A stretch of DNA of 6,272 bases. Source: an uncultured Bacteroides sp. Its GTDB lineage: Bacteria; Bacteroidota; Bacteroidia; Bacteroidales; Bacteroidaceae. Where the stretch lies: NCBI GenBank assembly GCA_959606905.1, contig CAUHML010000174.1, positions 1 through 6,272 of the forward strand. The letters run 5' to 3'. The notes below the pieces were generated by a model. The model did no database searches, was not told where the DNA came from, and saw only the letters and a program-made list of their open reading frames with translations. Position numbers and translations under genes: made by a program. Positions 1-5,745 of this stretch are shown in pieces. The stretch's first letter is position 1, and each line of letters begins with the position of its first letter.

Positions 1-1
1 C

Positions 2-64
2 AGGAGCCTTCGCCTGTTTTCAGTCAGGATTGCGGACTTGTTTCGCAATTACCTAGACAAATAG
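2..64 (+). CDS. Possible 3' end of an unidentified gene cut by the window edge
   Basis: Frame 2 is open from the first base to a TAG at 62-64 and reads about 20 codons ending in ...IADLFRNYLDK, which looks protein-like (alternating hydrophobic and charged residues). The base composition is richer in G and C up to about base 55 and then turns strongly AT-rich, as expected where coding sequence ends. Frame 1 is also open, to a TAA at 67-69, so the frame is not certain. The stretch also holds a short hairpin (ATTGCG 29-34 with CGCAAT 44-49), so it could instead be a non-coding 3' region. I do not recognise the product. Confidence 0.2.
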   Translation, partial: RSLRLFSVRIADLFRNYLDK

Positions 65-74
65 AATAAAATAT

Positions 75-95
75 ACTACTATAAATTATAGTAGT
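75..95 (+). promoter_or_regulatory. Palindromic operator 1, upstream edge of padR promoter
   Basis: A perfect 21-base inverted repeat centred on A85; its 19-base core is CTACTATAAATTATAGTAG. It touches the -35 box of the padR promoter. The same core, in reverse complement, recurs at 114-132. PadR-family repressors commonly bind such palindromes in their own promoters, so autoregulation by the adjacent padR product is the natural inference. Confidence 0.65.
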
Positions 96-123
96 TGAAA
101 CGCAAATGGTATTCTACTATAAT
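95..123 (+). promoter_or_regulatory. Sigma-A promoter of the padR gene
   Basis: A -35 box TTGAAA (95-100) and a perfect -10 box TATAAT (118-123) are separated by exactly 17 bases, so transcription should start near 130, about 32 bases before the padR start. The -10 box lies inside the downstream palindrome and the -35 box begins on the last base of the upstream palindrome. This arrangement predicts direct repression by a dimeric regulator. Confidence 0.75.
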
Positions 124-132
124 TTATAGTAG
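114..132 (+). promoter_or_regulatory. Palindromic operator 2, covering the padR -10 box
   Basis: CTACTATAATTTATAGTAG is a perfect 19-base palindrome (9-base arms, centre T123). It is the exact reverse complement of the core of operator 1, and the centres are 38 bases apart. It contains the TATAAT -10 box, so a bound dimer would block RNA polymerase. It is the probable second binding site for the PadR repressor. Confidence 0.65.
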
Positions 133-161
133 TTGTCAAGAGAGTAAAGGAGGAAATTGAT

Positions 162-692
162 ATGGCGACCATTGACTTAATTGTTTTGGGAATGTTAAAG
201 AAAGAACCTCTGAGTGCGTATGACCTTCAAAAGTTGGTAGAGTACCGCAATATTTCAAAATGGGTAAAAATTAGTACCCCGTCCATTTATAAAAAGGTTA
301 TCCAGTTGGAGGAAAAAGGATATATTTCAAGTCATATTGAAAGAGAGGGCAAAATGCCAGAAAAATCAGTGTATTCTTTAACTGAAAAAGGGAAACGGCA
401 GTTTGAAAAATTGATGCTTGAAATATCCTGTAAGCCGATAAACATTTTTTTAGATTTTAATGCTGTCATTGTAAATCTGGACAGTATGCCCAGAGAAAGA
501 CAGCAAGAATGTCTGGATAATATTGAGAGCAGTATGGAGGTATTGAAAAAATATCTGGAAGAAAATATTGCTTTGAAAAAAAGTAAAGAAGATATTCCTG
601 TTACGGGTATGGCAGTTTTACAGCAACAATACACATTGGCAGAGGCAATAGAGGAGTGGATTGCTTCATTAAAAAAAGAAATCAATTCGTAA
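162..692 (+). CDS. PadR-family transcriptional repressor
   Basis: A 176-residue DNA-binding regulator. Residues about 4-85 form the PadR winged helix-turn-helix: the opening IDLIVLGMLKKEPLSAYDL is the typical first helix pair, STPSIYKKVIQLEEKGYI is the recognition helix leading to the wing, and YSLTEKGKRQFEKLM follows the wing. Residues about 90-176 are helical and charged, matching the C-terminal dimerisation helices of the longer PadR subgroup. The ATG at 162 is chosen because AAAGGAGG (146-153) sits 8 bases before it. The gene has its own consensus promoter with two palindromic operators, implying autorepression. The ABC exporter genes follow on the same strand; PadR repressors such as LmrR of Lactococcus control neighbouring drug exporters in this layout, so the likely role is ligand-relieved control of the exporter. 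The inducer cannot be told from the sequence. Confidence 0.9.
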   Translation: MATIDLIVLGMLKKEPLSAYDLQKLVEYRNISKWVKISTPSIYKKVIQLEEKGYISSHIEREGKMPEKSVYSLTEKGKRQFEKLMLEISCKPINIFLDFNAVIVNLDSMPRERQQECLDNIESSMEVLKKYLEENIALKKSKEDIPVTGMAVLQQQYTLAEAIEEWIASLKKEINS

Positions 693-737
693 AAGTGCAT
701 GGTAGGAACAAAAGAGATGCTGTTATTTTTTAGTTTG

Positions 738-773
738 GATTGTAATGAGATTGTAAGAAGTGGTTGCTATACT
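738..773 (+). promoter_or_regulatory. Possible promoter of the ABC exporter with 11-base direct repeats
   Basis: An extended -10 element, TG (765-766) then C then TATACT (768-773), lies 41 bases before the ATPase start. The -35 position (745-750, ATGAGA) is poor. Two copies of GATTGTAA (738-745 and 749-756) occur 11 bases apart across that position, as an activator site would. Activator control is inference. The exporter could also be read through from padR, since no terminator is visible between them. Confidence 0.4.
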
Positions 774-814
774 GAACTTACAAAATAAAAAATACAAATT
801 TGGAGGTTTTCAAT

Positions 815-1501
815 ATGGCAATACTTGAAACAAAAGATTTACGAAAGATATACGGAAGCGGAGAAAACGAAGTCCATGCTTTGGATGGGGTATCCATTTC
901 CGTAGAGGAAGGCGAATTTGTTGCTGTTATCGGTACATCAGGCAGCGGTAAATCCACTCTCTTAAATATGATTGGTGGGTTAGACCGCCCTACTTCTGGT
1001 AGTGTTACTATCCGAGGAAAAGAACTTTTGAAAATGAAGGACGAGGAATTGACAATTTTCCGCCGCAGAAATATCGGCTTTGTATTTCAGAATTACAATC
1101 TGCTTCCTGTTCTCAATGTTTATGAGAATATTGTGTACCCTATTGAGATCGACGGTGGCAAGACCGATACAAGATTTGTAAAAGAGATTATCCATACTCT
1201 TGGCTTAGAACAAAAGCTTAAAAATATGCCGAATAATCTTTCAGGCGGTCAGCAACAGAGGGTTGCGATTGCCCGTGCCCTTGCGACAAAGCCTGCCATT
1301 ATCCTTGCTGATGAGCCGACGGGAAATCTGGACTCAAAAACAAGTATGGATGTTATTTTGCTGATGCAATCGATCAGCCGTCAGTTCCACCAAACCACTA
1401 TTATGATCACGCACAATGAGGAAATCGCTCAAATGGCAGACCGTACAATCCGCATTGAAGATGGCAAGGTTGTTTCGGGAGGTGTCAGATATGCACGCTA
1501 A
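815..1501 (+). CDS. ABC transporter ATPase, MacB/LolD/BceA type
   Basis: A 228-residue cytoplasmic ATPase that powers an FtsX-type permease. All motifs are intact: Walker A GTSGSGKST at 40-48, Q-loop Q92, signature LSGGQ at 142-146, Walker B IILADE at 162-167 with catalytic E167, D-loop NLDS at 171-174, and H-loop H200. The sequence IILADEPTGNLD and the length are typical of the MacB/LolD/BceA (COG1136) group, whose members export peptides, macrolides or lipoproteins or detoxify cell-wall antibiotics. The ATG at 815 has GGAGG (802-806) 8 bases before it; an in-frame TTG at 800 overlaps that ribosome binding site and is rejected. The stop overlaps the permease start by 11 bases, showing translational coupling. 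The partner permease is truncated, so this ATPase may now lack a working partner. Confidence 0.93.
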   Translation: MAILETKDLRKIYGSGENEVHALDGVSISVEEGEFVAVIGTSGSGKSTLLNMIGGLDRPTSGSVTIRGKELLKMKDEELTIFRRRNIGFVFQNYNLLPVLNVYENIVYPIEIDGGKTDTRFVKEIIHTLGLEQKLKNMPNNLSGGQQQRVAIARALATKPAIILADEPTGNLDSKTSMDVILLMQSISRQFHQTTIMITHNEEIAQMADRTIRIEDGKVVSGGVRYAR

Positions 1502-3701
1502 CCGAAATAAAAAAGCAGTTAAGAGAGTGGAAAAGGGAATGATGAAAGCAAACCGTATTCGTAACCTGTTTGCGGTGTTTGCGATCGTTCTCACTACCTT
1601 TATGATTACAACTGTGTTTAGTTTGGGCATTAACTATATGGAAAATATGAAGTTAATGCAGGTGCGTACCGCAGGCACAACCGCTAATGCGTCCCTTGCG
1701 ATGCCGACAGAAAAGCAGGAACAGCAGATTAAGAATTTGGAATATGTTAAAACTGTCGGTACGCAGTATATGGTCGGCTCGGTTGCTGAGAAGAACGACG
1801 AGGGGCGTGATCTTTCTATCGCACTTTCGTATTACGACCCTACGGAATGGGAAAAACACTATAAAGAAACAATCAAAGATATAGAAGGGAAATATCCTTC
1901 AGATGAAAATGAAATTATGCTGTCAGAGGATGCTCTTTCACAGCTTGGAATGAAAGAGCCGAAGCTGAATATGGAAATTCCTCTGTCCTATTATGATAAA
2001 AACGGTCAGCAGGAAAAAAATTTCACATTAAGCGGATGGTTTCATTCCTATACAGGTACGGGAATGGGCTTTGTTTCCGAAGCGTATTGCAAAAATGCAG
2101 GCTATACAATGGCAGAGGACGGCGTTCTTTCTTTGTCGCTGAATAAAATGCCCGATGATTTTTATCGTATTCAAAAAGATGTGGAGCTTAACGAAAATCA
2201 ATCTTTCAGCGGTGCGGTTTCCATGAAATCATCAAGCGGTTCAGTGATCGCAATGGTAATCTTATTGGTATTCTTTATCATTGGCAGCGGCTATCTGCTG
2301 ATTTACAATGTTTTGTATATATCCATTTCAAAGGATACCCGTTTTTACGGTTTGATGAAAACGCTTGGAACAACGCAAAAACAGATTAAATCACTGGTAA
2401 AAAATCAGGCGGTGAAGTTTGCCTGCATTGGTATCCCGATTGGTATTTTGTTAGCCACCGCTGTTTCCTTTGGAATTGTTCCCTTTGTGTTGAACGAGGG
2501 TTTTGAACAGGGCAAGTCGATGATGGATGCCGAAGTGTTTTTCCATCCATCTATCTATATTTTGTCCGTAATCTTTTCAGCGGTAACCGTTTGGATTGCC
2601 TGCAATGCTCCTGCAAAAGCGGCTGCAAAAATTTCGCCAATAGAAGCATTGAAGTTTCAGAATTTTGCACCGAAGAAAACAAAAAGCAGAAATTCCACCA
2701 ACGGCGGCAAACTGCACATAATGGCGTTCCACAATGTATTCCGTGACAAAAAGCGTGCTGTTCTTGTGTTTATGTCCTTGTTTATGGGAATTACTATGAT
2801 TTTAGGTGTAAACGGGGTTATAAGCAGTATGTCGGCTGAGAACTTTATTAAGGAATACATGGACTATAACTTTGAATACACTGATATTCAGTTTGAGCAA
2901 GCCGAGCAGCTCAATAAGGAAGTACCTCAATTCGACGAGCATTTTGTGGAACAGATTAAGCAAATCGATGGTGTCGAAAATGTAGATATTCAAAAGACAG
3001 TCTGGGCAGGAATTGACTTTGATGAAACCGCTTTAGAAGACTTTATGAAAATTCAATATGAGGACAGCAAATATAAAGCAAAAGGACAATCTTATGAACA
3101 GATGTTGGAGGTAATGAAAGGGTATGCTGATGCCGGTGAGTACGGCTGCTATATTACAACCCTTGACGATGACAAGGCGTTGGAAAAATACAATGCGGAG
3201 CATCCTGATACGCCCATTGACATGGAAGCATTTAAGCGTGGCGAAACAGCGATTGCGGGAAAAGATACCGAATATAATGCGCCCAATACCGCTTTAGTGG
3301 GTGAAACGCTGACGCTGACCGCCGACAGCACTGACGGCAAGGCAACTAATTTCAAAATTGGCGGAGCTTTTTACTATGACGATTACTCGAATAATCTTTC
3401 CGATAGTATTGATAGACGCAAGGACATTAATATGGTGCCCAATATTATCTTTGTCAGCGAAGCGGGTATGGAACGCCTGACAAAAGAACCAATCATTTCC
3501 GCAATCGGTGTTGACATTAAGGATTTCAACGACTTAGAGCGAATTGACAGCGAATTACAGGCAATCAACAGTACCTTGACTGAATCAGAATGGCAGCTTA
3601 GATCCTCTGTTAATCAGAAAGAACAATTTGAACAGATGAACTACTCTTCATCCATCGCTTTGTCCGGGATAAATTCCTTGTGTCCTTCGCCGATCCGGTA
3701 A
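1491..3701 (+). pseudogene. FtsX-type ABC permease, 3'-truncated and fused to antisense parM
   Basis: The membrane subunit paired with the upstream ATPase. The ATG at 1491 is chosen for GGGAGGTG (1477-1484), 6 bases before it. The 736-residue product shows TM1 (about 24-50), a first outside domain, TM2-4 (about 251-280, 310-336, 352-376) followed by the cytoplasmic AKAAAKISPIEALKF motif of FtsX domains, TM5 (about 422-446), and a large second outside domain to about 717. An 8-segment permease of this class should then have TM6-8 and a second FtsX core, roughly 110-130 residues. Instead, after ...EQFEQMNYS (near base 3645) the frame enters the antisense strand of a parM gene and stops 17-18 residues later (SSIALSGINSLCPSPIR). 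The rest of the frame is intact, so the truncation looks recent. Transport is probably lost. The substrate is unknown; peptide antibiotics or drugs are typical for the family. Confidence 0.8.
3641..3650. other. Recombination or deletion junction joining permease and parM fragments
   Basis: The permease reading frame (plus strand) and the parM frame (minus strand) both leave their family pattern within this stretch. The shared bases around TACTCT fit both the permease codons for Asn-Tyr-Ser and the parM codons for Glu-Glu-Tyr, so a few bases of microhomology are possible. The exact break cannot be fixed without the intact parents. Confidence 0.6.
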
Positions 3702-3850
3702 TAGGTGCCGTTATATTCCAGAATGTTCCCGGTGAAAATCGGCTCTGTTTCGTAAGCTGTGATTCCGGTGGGCGTGACCGTGTTGGCAGTTTTAATGTTG
3801 CCGTAGCCATGATCTACGGCGATGATTTTTGTGTTTTTGATTTCTCTCAT
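3641..3850 (-). pseudogene. parM: ParM/StbA-like actin-type segregation protein, 5' fragment only
   Basis: Sixty-nine residues read on the minus strand from ATG 3850-3848. GGAGGG (3858-3863) lies 7 bases before that start; an in-frame ATG at 3865 overlaps this site and is rejected. The opening KIIAVDHGYGNIKTA (residues 8-22) matches the first phosphate-binding motif of actin-fold ParM proteins (D13, G15, N18, K20), and the stretch about 34-68 (ETEPIFTGNILEYNGTYYRIGEG and onward) matches the start of subdomain 1B in ICE- and plasmid-type ParM homologues. ParM polymerises to push plasmid copies apart and needs about 280-330 residues; here only the first fifth to quarter remains, with a TAG formed at the junction (3641-3643). 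It cannot be functional. Its presence suggests that this DNA came from an integrative element or plasmid. Confidence 0.72.
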
Positions 3851-3891
3851 AAATAGTCCCTCCATTTTTGTGTTGATTTATCTGGCAGTTT

Positions 3892-3906
3892 GTACCTACG
3901 TGGTAC
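3892..3906. repeat. Palindrome upstream of the parM fragment
   Basis: GTACC (3892-3896), a five-base spacer TACGT, then GGTAC (3902-3906) form a perfect inverted repeat 42 bases upstream of the parM start. It lies where an operator or partition-protein site would be expected. No convincing -35/-10 pair was found on the minus strand here, so the role is a guess. Confidence 0.35.
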
Positions 3907-3950
3907 TGGTCTGCTGTGGGATAAGCATACAAAAGTTGGAGGGATAAGAC

Positions 3951-3978
3951 ATTGAGAGAAAATTGAGTATGAATTGAG
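3951..3978 (+). repeat. Three ATTGAG direct repeats at an 11-base period
   Basis: ATTGAG occurs at 3951-3956, 3962-3967 and 3973-3978, each start exactly 11 bases after the last, with A-rich spacers. Six-base direct repeats with five-base spacers are the style of site bound by OmpR/PhoB/PhoP-type response regulators. The array ends 9 bases before a possible -35 box at 3988, so it could be an activator site for the corA-like gene. Confidence 0.4.
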
Positions 3979-3987
3979 AAAAATGTT

Positions 3988-4017
3988 TTGAAAATAGGAA
4001 TACAAGAAGAATAAGAT
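3988..4017 (+). promoter_or_regulatory. Possible promoter of the corA-like transcription unit
   Basis: TTGAAA (3988-3993) and TAAGAT (4012-4017, four of six matches to TATAAT) are 18 bases apart and would start transcription near 4024, just before the small upstream open frame. The -10 box is weak, which would suit dependence on an activator at the ATTGAG repeats. Confidence 0.35.
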
Positions 4018-4026
4018 GTTTCAATA

Positions 4027-4128
4027 ATGAAGGAGATCATAGTATTGGGATTCTTCAGTTTTTTATTTGCATTTTACAAGAATAAAGAGTATTCTTGTTT
4101 GTTAAGAAATGTGATGAAAGGAGTATGA
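4027..4128 (+). CDS. Possible 33-residue hydrophobic leader peptide upstream of corA-like gene
   Basis: An open frame from ATG 4027 to TGA 4126-4128 encodes 33 residues with a hydrophobic stretch IIVLGFFSFLFAF near the start, then a basic tail. Its stop overlaps the candidate corA-like ATG as ATGA, the hallmark of translational coupling. No good ribosome binding site precedes ATG 4027. However, AAGGAG at 4030-4035 is 9 bases before an in-frame TTG at 4045, which would give a 27-residue peptide. Leader peptides controlling Mg2+ transporter genes are known (mgtL, and corL upstream of corA in Salmonella), but no homology to them is seen. A chance open frame of this length is common, so confidence is low. 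Confidence 0.35.
   Translation: MKEIIVLGFFSFLFAFYKNKEYSCLLRNVMKGV
4076..4098 (+). repeat. Nine-base perfect inverted repeat upstream of corA-like gene
   Basis: ACAAGAATA (4076-4084) and TATTCTTGT (4090-4098) are exact inverted arms around a 5-base loop AAGAG. The structure lies inside the small upstream open frame, 18 bases before the ribosome binding site AAAGGAG. It could act as an RNA hairpin tuning translation of the transporter or as a protein-binding palindrome. There is no U-run directly after it, so it is not a standard terminator. Confidence 0.4.
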
Positions 4129-4994
4129 GTGATCCTATGGTGAATATACATTTCCTTACGATCTTACGGGAAGATGAATTTCGTGAGTTGAAGAAAGATT
4201 TTCCGCATGATAACGAATTATTACACAGTATCAGATCAATCCGATACTGTAAAGCAGAAGTGTTTCGGGATTGTATTCTGGGAACCTTGCGAGTACCGGA
4301 AAAAAATGAAATACGTACACCGCATGTTGTTTTTGGATTTTACCTGACAGATAAAGAACTTTTTTTAATTGAGGACAGTGGGGAACTGAAACACTGGATA
4401 GAGAAAAAGGAAGAACAGTTTCAGGAGCTGAAATCGCCGGATCAGTTTCTTCTTAAGATGATGGAACTGATGATTGAAAATGATCTTCTATATTTGTTAC
4501 ATTTGGAAAAAGAAATTGAAAAGATGGAAGATCAGCTTATAAAAGGTGTTCCGGATAATTTCTTTTCGGTTCTTACAAAGTATCGACAGAAACTATCTGA
4601 GCTGGATGCATATTATGAACAGCTGGCTATGATTGGTGATCTATTACAGTCTCAAGATGGACTGACTATTATCCATAATACAGAATCGTGGAATCGTTAT
4701 GCACTCAGGACAGAACGACTGCATAACCATGTGCATTTGCTTAGAGAAAATATACTGCAGTTACGTGAACTGTATCAATCTCAGCAGGATACACAACAGA
4801 ATAAAATTATGTGTATATTGACAGTTGTGACAACCTTATTCCTGCCACTTACACTTTTGACCGGCTGGTATGGGATGAATTTTGTAAATATGCCTGAGCT
4901 GCAGTGGAAATACGGATATGTTGCAGTGATTGCAATTGCAGTAATAACAATTATTCTGGAACTCATTTATTTTAAAAAGAAAAAATTGTTGTAG
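4125..4994 (+). CDS. CorA-family divalent cation transporter
   Basis: A membrane channel for Mg2+ or related divalent cations; about 289 residues, close to the usual CorA length. The N-terminal two thirds is charged and soluble, with long helices (about 110-225) forming the cytoplasmic funnel. The C-terminus has two membrane segments (about 230-248 and 264-283) separated by the family signature YGMNF (249-253) and MPEL (256-259), and it ends in the basic KKKKLL. The GMN selectivity motif is intact, so the protein should be active. The start is uncertain: ATG 4125 overlaps the upstream small frame's stop but is only 1 base from AAAGGAG (4117-4123), while ATG 4137 is 13 bases away; the mature part is the same. 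The metal cannot be decided from sequence, since some CorA relatives carry Co2+, Ni2+ or Zn2+. Confidence 0.88.
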   Translation: MSDPMVNIHFLTILREDEFRELKKDFPHDNELLHSIRSIRYCKAEVFRDCILGTLRVPEKNEIRTPHVVFGFYLTDKELFLIEDSGELKHWIEKKEEQFQELKSPDQFLLKMMELMIENDLLYLLHLEKEIEKMEDQLIKGVPDNFFSVLTKYRQKLSELDAYYEQLAMIGDLLQSQDGLTIIHNTESWNRYALRTERLHNHVHLLRENILQLRELYQSQQDTQQNKIMCILTVVTTLFLPLTLLTGWYGMNFVNMPELQWKYGYVAVIAIAVITIILELIYFKKKKLL

Positions 4995-5047
4995 GATAAG
5001 ATTATCCGTAGAGAGTAAAAGATTTTTTTCAGAATTAGGTATTCATT

Positions 5048-5079
5048 AAAAAAGGCTACACACAATTTTGTATGCAGCC
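5048..5079 (-). terminator. Rho-independent terminator of the hsp20-hdeD unit
   Basis: On the minus strand, bases 5079-5054 fold into an 11-pair stem (GGCUGCAUACA against UGUGUGUAGCC, with two G-U pairs) and a 4-base loop, followed at once by six U (5053-5048). It lies about 60 bases after the hdeD stop. On the plus strand the same stem has two A-C mismatches, so it favours minus-strand transcripts. Confidence 0.75.
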
Positions 5080-5106
5080 GAATCTATATGAAGAGGTGCC
5101 TTTTTT
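5048..5106 (+). terminator. Possible terminator of the corA-like gene (outer stem)
   Basis: AAAAAAGGC (5048-5056) and GCCTTTTTT (5098-5106) are perfect 9-base inverted arms enclosing the minus-strand terminator hairpin. On the plus strand they place a stem and a six-U run about 105 bases after the corA-like stop. The long enclosed segment makes it a weak terminator unless the inner hairpin also forms. The two transcription units converge here. Confidence 0.35.
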
Positions 5107-5139
5107 CCTCCTTGGCAAATGTTAGTTTTTGTTATATTT

Positions 5140-5673
5140 TTACAACCAGAAACGGTTGGAAAAGCATCCACGCATAACGGATACAATACCCTGAAGGATC
5201 AGGAAAAATCCAATTACCCAGGCCATAGCTGCAATACTTGCAAATGGATGTGTGAATGACAGAAAACCAATCACAGTCAGCAGGATTCCAAATACCGTAA
5301 ACCAGCCCCAGCCTCTTATTCCCAGTTTTTGAAGGTCAAAGGAATTAACAAGTTTTGTGATACCTGAAAAAATCAGCCACATTCCCAAAATAAAGGAGAT
5401 TGTCATTGCTGTAAACCATCCATTACCCAAAATGAATAAAGACATCAGTACAGTCAGAATGCCGTCAGCAAGAAACCAGCCAGATCCTGCCATATAATCA
5501 TGACCGGCTGCAAATATCACAATATCTATAATGCCGGAAAACATCATGGCAACTCCAAAGATAATGGGAAGACCATAAAGAATTTCTCCGGGATTCCTCA
5601 AACATCCGATCCCGGTTATAATCAGAAAGATTCCGGCTAAAATCCATAATACTCTTGATGTCGTTTTACTCAT
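5140..5673 (-). CDS. HdeD/DUF308-family membrane protein
   Basis: A 177-residue integral membrane protein with about six segments (roughly 8-24, 32-54, 66-83, 87-107, 121-140, 144-165). It repeats a pattern of short helix pairs with the motif (G)W...GI..T/I..G, as in SGWFLADGILTVLMSLF and WGWFTVFGILLTVIGF, which is typical of the DUF308 internal repeats. HdeD of E. coli belongs to this family and is linked to acid resistance at high cell density; its mechanism is unknown, and no enzyme motif is visible here. The ATG at 5673-5671 has AAAGAGGT (5688-5681) about 7 bases before it. Only 72 bases separate it from the upstream hsp20, mostly taken by a hairpin, and no separate promoter is visible. 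It is therefore probably co-transcribed with hsp20 and stress-induced. Confidence 0.87.
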   Translation of the reverse strand: MSKTTSRVLWILAGIFLIITGIGCLRNPGEILYGLPIIFGVAMMFSGIIDIVIFAAGHDYMAGSGWFLADGILTVLMSLFILGNGWFTAMTISFILGMWLIFSGITKLVNSFDLQKLGIRGWGWFTVFGILLTVIGFLSFTHPFASIAAMAWVIGFFLILQGIVSVMRGCFSNRFWL

Positions 5674-5704
5674 ATCAAAAACCTCTTTCCCAATTGTGTT
5701 TAGC

Positions 5705-5736
5705 TTTTAAAACAGGCAGGGGGTTTATTCCCTGCC
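5705..5736 (-). terminator. GC-rich hairpin between hsp20 and hdeD (partial terminator)
   Basis: On the minus strand GGCAGGG (5736-5730) pairs with the complement at 5721-5715 around an 8-base loop, followed by TGTTTT. It starts about 10 bases after the hsp20 stop. The tail is interrupted by a G, so termination is likely incomplete. Read-through would supply hdeD, or the stem may stabilise the hsp20 mRNA end. Confidence 0.55.
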
Positions 5737-5745
5737 CGCTTGAGA

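Noticed and set aside
332..700. 122-codon open frame antisense to padR
   Set aside because: It is a shadow of the padR coding sequence with no initiation signals.
699..788. 29-codon open frame between padR and the ABC ATPase
   Set aside because: It has no ribosome binding site and covers the candidate promoter and repeats; this length is common by chance.
3792..4040. 82-codon open frame on the minus strand
   Set aside because: It overlaps the parM start in another frame, has no ribosome binding site, and its sequence (cysteine- and histidine-scattered) is unlike a protein family.
4006..4064. GAAGAAT...ATTCTTC stem followed by six T as a transcription attenuator
   Set aside because: The loop is 37 bases, and the left arm lies at or before the likely transcription start, so the stem would not form in that transcript.
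4994..5029. GGATAA/TTATCC inverted repeat just after the corA-like stop, followed by seven T as a terminator
   Set aside because: The stem is short and AT-rich with only two bases between its arms, and the T-run starts 15 bases after it, so it does not fit a rho-independent terminator.
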